NCBI GenBank assembly: GCA_021234155.1
Contig: JAJEKV010000011.1
Location: 18,740,677-18,804,676, forward strand
DNA: 64,000 nucleotides
Direction: 5' to 3'
DNA from: Isoetes taiwanensis
Lineage: Eukaryota > Streptophyta > Lycopodiopsida > Isoetales > Isoetaceae
Shown: in pieces, positions 49,101 through 61,961 of the stretch
Numbering within the stretch: position 1 is the first letter of the stretch
Layout of the letters: every line of letters begins with the position of its first letter
Notes under the pieces: generated by a model
Seen by the model: only the letters and a program-made list of their open reading frames with translations
Told to the model about the DNA's origin: nothing
Databases searched by the model: none
Program-made: the position numbers and the translations under genes

Positions 49101-51543
49101 CATTCAGATGGAGGCCCTTTTTTTTTTCCGTTAGCTGGATAGTCCAATAATAACTGTTCTTCTTCTCCTGTCTAAATTGTAGCTGCGTAGCGTTGGTTGA
49201 ACAGCCAGTTGTGAAGAATCTCATTACTCGATCAGCTGGGACTACCACAATCTAGACGTCACTGATTTGATATCAGAGCAAATAAGAGTATTTTCCAAGC
49301 CTTCCTTATATGACTGGTCACTAGGTTTGCTTTATTGCAAGCAGGGTAAGCCGCATTCATCATAGTATTTTTGGGCATCATTGTTTTTTAGCATTGTATC
49401 TTCTGTCTCACTATTGATAGTACAGATCTAGGCTTTGGTATATTCTTATAACTTCAGTCAGTATGCAATTTTCAAACCTTTGTTACAGACACGATCTATT
49501 GATACATGAATGTCTTTTGATATCTTTAAGTGGCAATCAGTCAACCATTATTCGATGCATTTTGCAGGTGTTAGAGTGCATATTTTGTGCTGTAGCACGA
49601 ATACCATTATCAAAATGGAAGCCTGAGATAGAACGCTGTCAGTAAGCAGTGGCATTTTGGCAATGACATATAAGCAATTGACAATGGAATTTGAATGTGT
49701 CTTATCTGGTATAGTAGCTAACGTACAAGTACCATCTAAACTGCTTCAAATTTCTTTGACATTAATGTTGTATCCAAAGCCCAGGCTTTAAGAATTCAAA
49801 AATATGCATCTGAAATTGCTGCCTTCATTTCCATTAGTACTAAATTTTATAATTTCTGTTGAAATCTAGCTGTATTTCTATTCTTCTATTGTGATATGGA
49901 CAATGAGTGCACTTGCTTCGGTTTTGTGAAACAATTTTCTTCTTTATTGACATTCATATTTTGGGACAGGAGAAGTTCAAATGTTGAAGATGATGCAAGA
50001 ATATGTACAAGCTTCTGCTTACAATAATGTGTTCTCATCTTCTTTTACCTTCCATCAATGATTGTAGTGTTAGATAGGTTTGCATTCTCAATGGAAAAAA
50101 TGGTAGCATTATGTTGCAAAATTGGTATGGTTTAGCATTATATTGTAATTTCGTTTCTGGGCTGAGGTGTATATGCTTTCAAGAGTTTCAGAGCATATTC
50201 ATAGCTTTAAACATTTTGGGAGTGAGCTCCCTGCCAATTCATGAACGTTTCAAACGAAGAAAAGAATTTCATTTGAGGTCAAAGGGACCCAATAATGCCC
50301 AATAGATCTAGGATTTGAAAAAAAAAAAAACTCATTTGATGGGCACATTGTTTCTTCAGCTATTAGTTTTAAATGGTCATCTTCATAATTAATATGAAGT
50401 TTCAAAATGGTTATCATTAGAAATTAACACCATTATGTTCAACCATTTATACTTTTAAATGATCGTCCCCTTGATAAATATCACCAAGTTTCAAAAGGGC
50501 TATCATTAGAAATTGCCTCAAATTACGTAGCCAAATGTTGATATCTGCATTATTCTCTATATTGCTTTCCAATTTTAAGTTGTTACAACAACAAATGCCT
50601 TAAAATTTGTAAATCACAAGATCACAAGATGAAATTGTTAATTGTTTAGTCGATTATATAGACGAGACACTTCTATACAGCCAACAATGAACCTTATCGT
50701 TTTTTCTAACCTTGCACTTTATCTTTTGCTAAGTCCTTTCATGCATGAAGCTAGATGTAACTAGATTGAGATCTACGGTGATTGAAGTTGGATGTAACTG
50801 GATTAAAAGCTGTGATAAATGCATAGATTGCAAAGATTTTTCACAATATCCAATTTCTCCTTGGAGCAAATGGCAATTATAATAGTTTATCATGTAGTTG
50901 TCCACTAACCCATATTAAGACCCCAACATAACATCTACTAATTAGAAGTCAAAAGTTAAATATAGTTCACAACTTCTCATGTTTGGCATTGCTAGGCATC
51001 ATTGTACGCCTATCTTCTCAACAACCCTATGTTCGAACATAACATATTGCTACTAAGCCCGACAACGCCGGGCAATGCTACTAGTATATACTAGAAAGCG
51101 ATTTTTTTTTTTAAAGCTTGCCATTCAATTGAAAGATGACATTTGCAAAAGCCGTTCACGTTGAATGGCATTTTTTTCCTCTTGCCATTCATTTGCGTGG
51201 CCGGAAAAAAAAGACGGTTGTTCTTTGAAGGGCCAAAGGCCTCTGAATGGCATTGCAATGTTCAAATTTAAATTGGGTAGTAGCAATGAATTACCAAATG
51301 AATTACTTTATACCTTTTGACGAGAAGGAAACCAATTAATGGATGTAGTAGTTCTTTTACAGGATCGCTTTTATTTTGGACTTCTGCGCATTTCGTTCGA
51401 TCTCATTCCGTTGTTCCTAAACTCCTGCGTGCTGGAACGGGTCCGATCGGAAGTAATGGAAGTAAATGTGTTGTAACTGTCCATTTTGACAAACATCTCT
51501 ACACTCTATAGTCGCCAAGACTACCCGCACATGTCCATCAACT
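46142..51543. other. Intergenic region, no firm gene
   Basis: Short exon-like segments occur, for example 46764-46908 (ending GTGT/GTAAGACC) and 48770-48920, but none shows a domain or joins to another in frame. There are repeated TTGCCATTCA blocks at 51115-51200 that also occur at 44725-44800. A Helitron 3' end lies at 51057-51084. The last 400 bp should hold the NPF promoter; no clear TATA box was identified. Confidence 0.5.
51057..51084 (+). mobile_element. Helitron 3' terminus
   Basis: The hairpin GCCCGACAACGCCGGGC is followed by AATGCTA and CTAG, with T as the next host base. A short GC hairpin about 7-12 nt before CTRR and insertion before T are the defining Helitron 3' features. The 5' end (expected TC after A) was not located. 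Confidence 0.65.
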
Positions 51544-53501
51544 ATGGCTTCGCCTTTAGAACCTCTGCTGGAATATGGTAATGTAGTCTCTGATGGTTCT
51601 TTGGACTATTTTGGTAATCCGGCAAGTAGGAGCAAGACAGGGGGACCAAAGATTGTAAATTTTGTATCGGGTGAGTAGAAAAATTCGCAGATTTCAATTT
51701 CTGCATATAATTTTGGACACCAAAGATCAGGTTGCTCATTTTTAATCGGTAATAGGTTTCTTCTTCTTCGGAACAGCAGCACTGTTTGGAATAGGGGTGA
51801 GCATTGCTCTTTACATGGAAAAGGAGTACCATGTCGGGGATGGAGTTGCAGCAACTACTGTGAACAATTTTATTGCAACTTCTTACCTTGTCTCATTTCT
51901 TGGAGGTTTTTTGGGCGATGCATATGTGGGAAGATTTAGGGCAGCAGCCACCTTTCTGGCTATCTGTATTCTGGTAACAGATCTGCCCCTTATGTGTGCA
52001 GTACTTTTCTTTTTGGATTTAATCCTTTTTTTCTTGGTCTGTAACTGTTTCAGGGTCTCATTCTGTTTACAATATCAGCTGCAGTTCCGGATTTCAGACC
52101 ACCTCCATGTCCGCAAGGACAGGAGTTTTGTGATAATGCAACCTCTTGGCAGAAGGCATTTTTCTATATCAGCCAATACCTTGTAGCCATTGGCTACGGT
52201 GGAGCAGAACCATGCTTCACAGCTTTTGGTGCTGGTCAGTTTGATGAAGAAGATCCAGAAGAACTTGTCCAAAAAAGCTCCTTCTTTAATAAGCAATTTT
52301 TGTTCTTCTCATGTGGGTCTATTATTGCTTCCACAGTTTTGGTGTATATTGTCAACAATGTAAGTTATGCTTTAGGGTTTGGAGCATGTACAATTTCAGT
52401 GGCTATGGCAATGGTATCTGTATTTCTTGGTTTGAGGTCCTATCGCTATCCAAAGCTAGGAAAAAATCCATTTACAGGTATAGCACAGGTTTTTACCGCA
52501 GTGGCTCGAAATGCAAAGTTAAAGACCCCAGATAATCCTGATCTGTTATATAAAGGCAATGAAGAGGGGGAGTCTATTAAAAACATACAGACAACTTCCT
52601 TCAGGTATGCATAAGCATTATATTATTGTTTCCGTGATATAGTTCTTTTACTTCTTCTCTTTTTAGATGGCTAGATAAGGCAGCAATCAGGACTGACTTA
52701 TCCTGTAATGGAGCAGAAAGAAATCCTTGGCTTCTTTCCACAGTAGCTGAGGTAGAAGAGGTCAAGACTTTTCTGAGCATACTGCCTATGTGCATATCTA
52801 CACTCTTGTATGGAATGGTTCACATGCAAGATTATTCTCTGTTTGTTACACAAAGTGCATCTATGGATACTCATATAGGAGGATTCAATCTTCCTCCTGG
52901 ATTTTTCTTCACATTCAATACAGTGAGTGCCATTGTGGGGACTATATTATATGAATACATTATAATTCCCTGGTTAAGAAGGCACTCTTATGGGGGGCCT
53001 AATACCGTTCAAAGGACATCTTTTGGTCTTATCTTCTCCACTCTTGCAATGTTCTGTGCAGGGGTGGTGGAATATGTAAGGCTCAATCTAGTAAAGAAGT
53101 ACAATCTGTTTCATATCAGCACAGCTCCTTTGACTGCTTTTTGGGTCATCCCTCAATTTGTATTTCTAGGCATTTCTGAGGGTTTGAGCTATGTGGGAAT
53201 GACAGAATTTTTCTATGCAGAAGCTCCCCAATCACTGAAAGGTGCAAGCTCTGCAATCTTTCTAGTGTTTCTTGCCTTTGGTGGATTTAGCTGCAGTGCC
53301 TTCATTAACTTGTTAAATACGCTTACCCAGACAAAAGACCATCCTGGCTGGGTTGCTGATAATCCAAATCGTGGTCATTTGGACTACTACTTCTTTCTCT
53401 TGGGCTCTATTTCTGCCTTGAACGTGATATACACTTATAGTCTCTCCAGATACAGAAGTTCGAACCAAGTATCAGATGTCAAGGACCATGAAAAAAGGTG
53501 A
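51544..53501 (+). CDS. NRT1/PTR family (NPF) transporter, four exons
   Basis: Exons 51544-51670, 51756-51973, 52054-52604 and 52667-53501 join in frame with GT..AG introns to give 576 residues, a normal NPF length. The protein shows the NPF layout: TM segments from FFFFGTAALFGIGVSIALYM, then FLGGFLGDAYVGRF, YLVAIGYGGAEPCFTAFGAGQF with FDEEDPEE, FFFTFNTVSAIVG in the second half, and GMTEFFYAEAPQSLKGASSA before the last helices. NPF proteins are plasma or vacuolar membrane proton-coupled carriers for nitrate, peptides or hormones; the substrate cannot be told here. The usual ExxE[R/K] motif of helix 1 is absent. No stops or shifts are seen. The gene converges with the BAHD gene. Confidence 0.92.
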
Positions 53502-53879
53502 ACTACAGGATTATATTCCATGATGGTAAGGAAAAAACATATGGTTTCAAAAAACATATCTATTTTTTGGACCTTGTAAGACCTAAATCCTGTTGCCAAG
53601 CGATGAGCAAGTATTGTGAGCTTCCATGCTGCCCACAATGTGTCTTGTCCTGTACAACTACATCAGCTCGTGAAGATCTTAACCTCAACTAATAAGGCAT
53701 TGTTTTCTTTTCTTCCATTGGATTTAAATCCTTTATGTAACACAAAAACCATATCAAAAAACAAATTCAAGAACAAATTTCTGCTGCCATGTCTAAAAGA
53801 CAAGCACTTTACGAAGGTGGGCTGGTTGTTATTTATATATTTATTTTGTTCGAAGACAATAATTGATGACGAGTTTAAT
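53502..53879 (+). other. NPF 3' region
   Basis: This is the probable 3' untranslated sequence of the NPF gene and the short gap to the duplicated BAHD end. No gene recognised. AATAAGGC at about 53692 is a possible polyadenylation context. Confidence 0.4.
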
Positions 53880-54135
53880 CACCTGGCAAATTGACATGAT
53901 AGAAATTTATGCACATTTTAAAGGCCTTCACGCCATCAAAACCTTGGCCTGTTGGACCATCAGATAAGATGTGACTCACTGATTTCGAACAGATGGAAGG
54001 CTTGCGGGTGGGTCAACATACAGTAGGAAGCCCAAACTAAAGTTAGTTTTGTCATGAAGTATAAGGCATTTCCACTGGATAAGAAAAAATGTGCCAGGGT
54101 CTGTGATAGTGATAGGGAAGTATATGGTCTATGTA
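53880..54135 (-). pseudogene. Truncated duplicate of the BAHD 3' end
   Basis: The sequence repeats 54290-54560 in the same orientation at roughly 80-85% identity by eye. It shares GACAATAATTG at its start, GTTGGACCATCAGATAA, GGGTGGG(T/C)CAACATA and TTTCCACTGGATAAG / GTCCACTGGATAAG. It covers only the C-terminal coding part, including the DFGWG region in decayed form. It is a partial tandem duplication and cannot encode an enzyme. Confidence 0.75.
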
Positions 54136-54297
54136 TTCCTCTCTCCCCTAAAGATGACGATTGAGTTATCCTTATGCGAGTAAGATGGTGTATTGCATGA
54201 AGGTCAGAATGTATTGGCTAGTTATTCATAAACTGTTTGTGATCTATTTTGATGGAAGACAATAATTGGATCACCAATTTAATCACCTGGCAAATTG

Positions 54298-55785
54298 CTA
54301 CAGGCAACTATGGTAGAAATTTGCGTACGTCTTAAAGGACTTCATGGCATATTTTGGAAGGCCAAGCAGTAGGTAATGACATCTATTACCTTGTCTTGTT
54401 GGACCATCAGATAAAATGTAACCGCACTGGTCTCGAAAAGATGGAGGGTTTCTGGGTGGGCCAACATATGCTGGGGAGCCCCAACCAAAGTCAGTTCTGT
54501 CATGAAGCTTAAGGCATGTCCACTGGATAAGAAAAAATGTGGCAGGGTCTGTTGTAGCAGTAGGGGCAGTATGTGTTATCTCAAAATGATCAATTGTTGC
54601 CTCTATGTATTCCTCAGTCACACTCTCCTTGGCTTGTTGAACCAGTTTTACTACAGAGGAGAGGGAACTTTGGATTAATTCATCTGCCCTTCTTATTATT
54701 GATGGATATAAAACCATGTTCCCAACATACTTTTTGGTCTGATTTCCTAAGTGTTTCATGTGGGCTATCCCATGAATGGCGAAGAATAATCTCACTTGAT
54801 GTGATCCCTCCAAATTTAACGCCCGCATCCTTGCTTGCCATATATATGCTGCAAGAACTTCAAAGTTTGTGCATTTATGTGGTAATTCCCCAGATCTTTG
54901 ATCCACAATTTGCCTAAGCTTTTTCAATTTTTGCAGGGCAAATGGAAAGAAATCATACTCAAATTCGCCTTCTTCCCACTTGCATTTTAAGTTTGATATG
55001 TCTGGTAACTGCATGCATCCCATTTGTGCAAGTCGAGGATTTGGAGGAGATCTGGGAGCCAACCAACTTCTGTCAAATGTGAATGATGAAGGATTAACTT
55101 TGGTAATCCCTCGTGCTATGTTGGCCCAACATTCTAGAAATTCTGATGTTGCAACACCATCAACAACATAATGGTTAATGCTCATGCCCATTGTGAAACC
55201 CCCTGTTTTGAATCTAGTAACCTGCAAAAATTGCAGCAGCTAGTATAATGAATATAAATAGGCAAAAGGTATAAAAAAGAAAGAACGAAAAAAAACCTGA
55301 ACGAAGAGAAGAGGAGCTTCAATAATACCATCCTTTTGTGATCCTGGATAGTTTTTATAATCAGGTAGCAATTGATCCCAAGAAGAGCCTCCTTTCCAAT
55401 CATTCCACTCACCAATATCTTTGAGATCATGATGAGCGTAAGCTTCTATAAACACACAGCCTTCCTCATAACACTGAATCTCTAACTTGCTTTGTTTTCC
55501 ATTCTGTCTTACCCTTCCAGCTAATGGGTAAAAGTAAACCAAAGCTTCTGCTAAGGAATTGCTCAAGGTTGTAGAAGGATCTTCCGTGGCTGGATGGGAT
55601 TGGGAAGTGTGATATATATGAAATATGGTGATCATTTCTGGGCTGTAGTAATCCAAGTTAGAGAGGGGGATAAGGCGATGGGCAGTGGGATGAGCAGGAA
55701 CTAGAACAAGCTTTTTACAGAGCCGAATCGTGCCTTCCTGAGCCCGATAATCTACTTGCATTGCGAAATCCTGCTGCATTGACAA
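54298..55785 (-). CDS. BAHD acyltransferase, two exons
   Basis: Exon 1 (55785-55297) and exon 2 (55221-54298) join as LLFVQ/VTRFKTGG to give 470 residues, the usual BAHD length. The catalytic motif HYVVD (HXXXD) is in GMSINHYVVDGVATSEF and the structural motif DFGWG is in DRTDFGWGSPAYVG. The N terminus contains LIPLSNLDYY and PLAGRVR, both family landmarks. BAHD enzymes are cytosolic and move an acyl group from acyl-CoA to alcohols or amines in specialised metabolism, such as hydroxycinnamoyl transfer or acetylation. The donor and acceptor here are unknown. ATG 55785 gives MSMQQDF; the Met at the third codon is also possible. No lesions are seen. A truncated copy lies just downstream. Confidence 0.92.
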
Positions 55786-56280
55786 GAGGTAAGTTTTTTC
55801 TGCTGCATTGTTCCTTGGGCTTCCACGATTTTTTATATTTGTAGAATCCTGCTAATCAGCTTCGAGCAAATGGTTGCAGTCAAATGTCTTCACAAAACCT
55901 ACCATCTCTGCGACCCAAGTCTGAAACAACCCAAAAATCAGGTTTCTTTCTTTCTAAATTGACAATCTGGAATTTTTTGATTGATTAAAACCGCTTTTAC
56001 CTTAATAATGCCCCGGACGGATCATTAGAACGTGATTTTCGTTCATTAGCACCCAAAACAAAATTGCAGGATCATGCATATAAGCAAAGCCTAGGTCGGC
56101 CCAATTATTATGGCTTGCACGCTATCTTCTACTTTAGGGCGAGCTCAGGTTTTTATTAGATGGGATGGTGATGGACGAAACGAAACAGGTTTGTATAGGA
56201 TCATTTTTCTTTTAATTTTTCTATGCCAGTGGAGTCTTTGTGAACTGGGCACTGTAAATAGATAGAAGGAGTTTGATATT
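55786..56280. other. BAHD upstream region
   Basis: No gene seen. It should contain the BAHD promoter on the minus strand. A TATATTTG sequence at about 55833 is only a weak TATA candidate. Confidence 0.4.
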
Positions 56281-56727
56281 ATGACAGGACAGTGCAATAA
56301 ATCCACGCAAGCCAAGATGGCACATGTTCCCACAGGAACTGGCAAGCAAAGTGGCGCCAGGAGTAGAACTTTAGCAACGTTGAGCAACTATGGTGCCCTC
56401 CCCAAAGGTTATGCCTCAAAACCAACACATTTGGAAGTTTTATTGCCCGAAGATATAATGGCTGAAGCATTTCGCAGCCAAAAGCATTCGTGCCACGATT
56501 CGAGAAGAAGGTAAGTATAGATTTTTAATCTTCTATATCTTCTGACATTTCTTCAATGTTTGAGTCCTTGCATCATGAGATTTCGCTTTTCTGTCTACAT
56601 TCAGCAGCCAAGATCATGTATTTGTTTTCTAATATATTTTATATTTATGAATCTGATAATCGCTCTTCATTTCTGTTACAGAGCGACGCATATCAAGCAA
56701 CAGGATGCTAAGGCATCTGAAACATGA
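56281..56727 (+). CDS. Possible small two-exon gene, 91 codons
   Basis: ATG 56281 opens MTGQCNKSTQAKMAHVPTGT and reads to GAAGAAG/GTAAGT at 56510. A polypyrimidine tract and ACAG (56678-56681) precede an exon (56682-56727) that continues in frame to TGA, giving SRRR/ATHIKQQDAKASET. The splice sites are good, but the protein is basic, low in hydrophobic residues and unrecognised. It could be the last exons of an older gene or a noncoding transcript. Confidence 0.3.
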
Positions 56728-59700
56728 ACAGATCCGGATTTTGTATAGAAAATCAGAAGGTTCAGTTTTTTTTCACTGCCCAATTGTAAACAGGATCAAT
56801 TTGTATATGAAATAGAAGAAAAACAGAGGATTTGTGGCAAGAATCAGTGTCACATTTTCTGCAGGTGTCCAAATCTATGACTAATGTACAGACAGAGCAC
56901 GATTAGCTAGAAGGGGAGGTTTGGCAAGGCATAGTAGCAGATTTGAATTCTCGAGATGTGGCTTTTCTCATTGGCTTTGGAGCATTTAGGTAATTCTCAA
57001 TAAAGGTATTTACCATAGGCTTTGCTCCTCCTGTGTCTAGATAACAAGAAACCATGTCTTGTTACTCCAAAATTACTATGTACAAACCCATGTAGTTTGC
57101 GTATTGTGTTGGGATTTCCTTTGAGGGCATGTGGTTAAAGCTACTGTAGTTGTATGCAGATCCAAGAAGTCATCATCTTCTGCCCAATCTGTCAACTAGG
57201 GCCGTCTGCTACAAGAAAGTGTACTTCGTCTTTTAATGCATTAGAAAATTTTTGGTGGTCCAGATATCAAAGTTTGCTTCATTTAAGCACCTTATAAGTG
57301 CTAGCATTTTGTAGTGCCTCTGTCTAAGTTTGCTGCATTAACCTTATAAATCTTGAAGCCACATTTTTTGGTTGTATTGTAAGTTCTGTAGCTTTTGTTT
57401 CTAATTTGTAGGGATTGCTTTGAAGAACTTTGTAGCTGTCATTTCATTGAGAACTTTGTAGCGTTTGTTTCTAAGTCGTCTGCATTTTATTGAAGTTTTA
57501 GGCGTCTCATATTTCTACATGTAAGTACCTATATAATTGTTCAATGTATCAAAGTACATGAGTTCACAAAGCCAGAATTAAGTAAATTTATTGGATAACG
57601 AATTTTAGATGCCCAAGACTTATGATCACGTTAAAGCTGAGCTATATTATCATTGTGTAGGGCTCTTTACTTTCTTTAGTTCATTTGAATCAGCATTTTG
57701 GTTTCCTCTTTTCAACATAATGACTATAGTGCTTTTTGTCTTCGCAACGGTAGAGCTGCAATAAGTGATTACCTTATCTGGAAAGCAGAATATATTCAAG
57801 TATAACAAGAAGCAAAAGTCGGTACTGCCAATGATTTTGAAAAAAAAAGATCTCTTGGCAATCAGAGGCCAAAGAAGAGGTTAACCATTGTCAACTACAT
57901 TAATATATAAATAGGGGTAACGTGGCATTTTAACATTTCATGTCGAGCAAAAATTTCATGTCGAGCCGCCCTGATGTTGATGAATTTGGAAATCTGTTAG
58001 ATGAAAACAACTCTGTTGACAATAAACACTCTGTTGCAGACAGATTTGTTCAAACTTGGAGTATGTTAGCTATGGCTTCTGAATAACATGTTTGTTATAG
58101 CTTTGTGATTGAAAAGTTGTGGCAGCACTGGATGTTACATAAAGACAAACAGTACATGGCTGGATGCAATTAAAATCTTTAAACTTAAAACCCTATTATC
58201 TTCCCGATACAAATCATACAAAATTTGGATTTAACAGTTAAAATTGCCAAAATGTTTATCTTCATAAATAAGGTAAGACCCCAAGCCTAAACCAATATAT
58301 GAAGACAAGCTTAGGTAAGGTTATCGGTCTTTGCCTCGGTCCAAGCCTTTGCACATGAAAATAAAATTGCACAAGCCTATAGTCAAACATTAAAAAGAAG
58401 AATGAATAGACTGCAACATTTGTTACGAAGAATCACTTCATGCAGTTGTTTCCGGATGGAACAAAACTAGAACATATGTAGAAATAGCCGGCCTGGAGTT
58501 CAACAACAGCTTGGCGTGCTCTCCCTTTAAATGCAACATCGGCATCAAACTTTTTCGGAAAGAATGATCAGTTTCACAGTTTTCGAAAATTTTCAAAGAG
58601 GTCTCCATGAGCATTTCAAACTGCCACATACGACTTTGATGTCATATATAAATTTACAAGAATCAAAGCAGACAATATTGCATTATCTGATGCATAAGTA
58701 CACTAAATTTCAAAAAGCAATATATTGATAATGTAAGGCTTAAATCTGGCAGCCCACATCTGGAATTTGCAGATTTTAATTGCATCAGATATTAGAATTT
58801 ATTCTGGAAACGGCTCACCAGGGCGGTGAAGAAAAAGCTCAAATCCGATCCGGCAATGCGCGGGCCAATTCTTCTGATCTTCAAAGCTGGGTGGATGGTT
58901 AGTGCAGGTCTGCATATGAGGCGGCAGGCCGGAGTAGAAAGACACTCTGAGAGAATGAAGAAAAGAGAAAAATCTGACAGGGGTACTCTGGCACCGGACT
59001 TAAGATATGGCCATATAGGGCAACAGAACTATATGGTCATTTTAACATGTTAAAGACTCGGATAACCCATGGTTTAAAAGTGATAGCCTCCGATATTTAC
59101 AAGGCTCCTCAAACTACTGGTAACACATTACTACCCCATTGTTTGTGAACAATCACATAGAATGATCACAAAATGTGAACAATCACATGTAAAGCCCACC
59201 AACGGTGGGCAATTTACTAGTCATCTATAATTTTGTTTGCTTGTGTAATGCGACACTCTCTGTTTTTATATGTGATTCATTTTAAAGATAGATAGATTGA
59301 GACTTTTAAATGGCACATGATGCACTCACTATTTGCATACATCATAATGTGTCTCATCCCACCACATGCGCTCATGAATCCCCCAAGCATGGCCCTCAAC
59401 AATGGCAAAACGACCAAAATCAAAACGAGTATTATAAAAATAAAGGTCCCTATGTCATGGTAAATTTAAAGAGAGAAAATCACTACTTACATGGGAAGGC
59501 TAGTTCAATTGGCTAGACTTACATGGCTAGACTCATTATCCATCATGCACCTAGGATTGGCAACTTGCTCTACTAATTTGAAGCAAACATTTCTATCCAA
59601 CATTATCAAGGGATACCCCCTTCCTAACATGACCAATGCAACGTAACGTGCAAGCAAATCAACTGGTGCTGGACTAGGCTAATAAGCCAATTAGAACCAA

Positions 59701-60204
59701 ACATTCGAAACTAACATAAAGGGCATACATCCATACTAGACAACAAAATGGGAAGATAATAGTAGAAATATTAAGCTCACAAAAAAAGAGGGTACTCATC
59801 ATGCCCCCACAGGGTGCATAAAATAATTATCAAGGATAACCTTTCCTAACATGGCCAATGCAACATCCATGCATGACGACAAAATGGGAACATAATAGTC
59901 ACTGATACTCATCATGCCCCACAAGATGCGTAAAATAATAATTGAGGGATAACCCTTCCTAACATGACCAATGCAAACCTCTAGATGTGCAGGTAAATGT
60001 CAAAACCTCTAGACAAACTTTTTGGGGCCACAAGACGTGTAGAAAAAAAAAAAGCACACTAAATGGAGCTTGGAAATTTAGGGTAATATGCCTTTGAGAG
60101 TAGTTAGAAGTTGAGGTGCTTAAGCCAATAAATTAACCATGTAGGAATCGAACCCGCAGATAACCATTTGGCCCTCCCTTGCCCGATCAAAATAGAAGAA
60201 ACCT
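56728..60204. other. Intergenic region with a Helitron end
   Basis: No gene recognised. It holds scattered AT-rich unique sequence, a 48-codon frame at 57940-58086 (see rejected items) and a Helitron 3' end at 59194-59220. Repeated phrases such as GATAACC(C/T)TTCCTAACATG.CCAATG occur at about 59614, 59838 and 59950. Confidence 0.5.
59194..59220 (+). mobile_element. Helitron 3' terminus
   Basis: The hairpin GCCCACCAACGGTGGGC is followed by AATTTA and CTAG, with T next. The architecture is the same as at 51057-51084, with compensatory changes keeping the hairpin paired. The 5' end was not located. Confidence 0.65.
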
Positions 60205-61932
60205 CTATATTGGGGTCAAGGTTTTGTCGAATGAGAATAAAAACCAAAAGACGAACACTAAGAAAAGAAAAAGACGAGAGGGAATGGAGTTTTTTTTTTT
60301 TTTTTTTTTTTGGGGTGGGTGGGGGGGTGGGGGATCTTTAATTTGGAATACCTCATCCACAATGACATCTTCTTCTTCAACATCAAGCATCACCTCTAAT
60401 GTGATGCCAGGGTACATCTCTGTCTCATATGACTCATTGGTTGTGTCTTCTAGCAAGGTATTTGTCGATGGCCCTTCCACATTCTCATTCATGTCATGCA
60501 ATGATTCATCATCTTGGCCAACGTTCACGTTATCATGTTCTCTTGATGAGACGTTGATGCAGAACCGCGCCTAAAATAGCGAACTCCCAACCAGAAAGGG
60601 CATGCGCCGCATGCACGCATGCAAGACATGCATGCTCGCCCCATTCTAGAATGGTGATCCGATGTCTCGGATCGATGGGATTATATCTGATGTGCTTGCA
60701 AGTTCCATATCCAAATTATCATATACGCTTCTGGATCTAGGGGTTCACATGGACAACATACAACCAATTGGGATCGCCTATAGGGAAACAAATTAGAAAA
60801 ACTTCCAACAGATTGTAGTATTAGAATCGAAAAACATAATACAAACTTCCAAAAGAAAATATTAAAAGAGAAAAACTATTAAATCCAAACATCTCACTTG
60901 TTGTAGGATGCAAGTACACTTGTTCACACTTCTTAGGATACACATAAGGCTCTTTTTCATCTAGTATAGTCCTTCGTGCGTTTATAGCACAAAGATCATT
61001 CTTGTCTCTTCGTATAGTGGCATCCCTCCCGCGTAAAATGACATCATACCACCTAACTTTGAAAATAACTTTTGTAAATTTGGTATAGTCAAGCTCCATT
61101 ATCTCCTGTATCTTCCCCACATCAATATCAGCATCTACAAAGTTCCTGTCCTTTGCGCTTGCTGGACTTGATACTGTGAACGTAGATGAGACAGCAGAAT
61201 CAAATGTGAAACGTGATTTGTCCCTTCTCTCGATACGAAAATGTCTTCCATTGTGTATGTATCCATTGTATCTAGTGACCTATCAATTGGCATAAGATCA
61301 GACCATACATAAGAATTGAATTAGACTAAGAAAATACTAGCAACCACTAGATATACCTTTTGACTAGCTCCAAATGCTGTTTGCTTCTCTTCGTCACTTA
61401 TTGGTGTCCCCCTTCTGGCTTAATCCAATATAGTATCCAACAACCACTTAGAAGATATTTTATCGGGTAGTTGTTGTAGCTCAGGAGGAAATGGGCCCCT
61501 ATGAGAACGACGCCAATCTTGACGTTGGAGCTCAATGCATTCTCTAGCCTCTTTATATTTTTGCATCCATTTTGTCATACATTGCTCATTACTTACAATG
61601 TAGTCTCTTATTGCTGACATCTCATTGTAGGCCAATGTATAAGTTGTTCCCTTGTTGTATAGCCTACCTTCACACTCATCAGATGCTAGAAGCTTCAATT
61701 CTTCTTTATCTCTTGAGTTCAGGTAAGGACAAATTGCAAATCTACAATCTTGAGCAATCCAACCCTCAGCCATGCTCCCTTCAGGTCTTGCTAATTGACG
61801 AACAAAATCTTTGAGCACCTTCATAAATAGAACATAAATAAGCATACACAACATAAATAAGCATGTGAAACACAACATAAATAAGCATCTTTGAGCATCT
61901 TTGAGCATGTGAAACACAACATAAATAAGCAC
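60205..61932 (-). pseudogene. CACTA (Transposase_21-type) transposase 3' relic
   Basis: Three minus-strand coding parts follow in order. 61820-61420 holds RPEGSMAEGWIAQDC, matching the DUF4218 end of plant CACTA transposases (HPEGSIAEGY..EEC). About 61285-60890 holds HFRIERRDKSRFTFDSAV and IQEIMELDYTKFTKVIFKVRW, then EPYVYPKKCEQVYL, matching the DUF4216 domain. About 60545-60330 is an acidic tail. The 5' transposase core is missing, a stop occurs near 61420, and no TIRs were found. A Helitron end abuts it at 61932. It is a different, angiosperm-like CACTA family from the element at 3023-24590. Confidence 0.75.
60290..60333 (+). repeat. T-run followed by G-rich tract
   Basis: A run of about 20 T leads into GGGGTGGGTGGGGGGGTGGG. 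Four or more G-runs make this a G-quadruplex candidate. Confidence 0.8.
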
Positions 61933-61961
61933 TAGTAAACGTGTGCCCGGCGTTGCCGGGC
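61932..61961 (-). mobile_element. Helitron 3' terminus, minus strand
   Basis: Read on the minus strand, the hairpin GCCCGGCAACGCCGGGC is followed by ACACGTTTA, CTAG and then host T. The hairpin is perfect and almost the same as the one at 51057. The element body therefore extends to the right of 61932; its 5' end was not found. Confidence 0.68.

Noticed and set aside
57940-58086. 48-codon ORF (MSSKNFMSSRPDVDEF) about 30 bp after a TATAAATA box
   Set aside because: Attractive layout but too short, unrecognised, and TATA to ATG leaves almost no leader; chance is likely.
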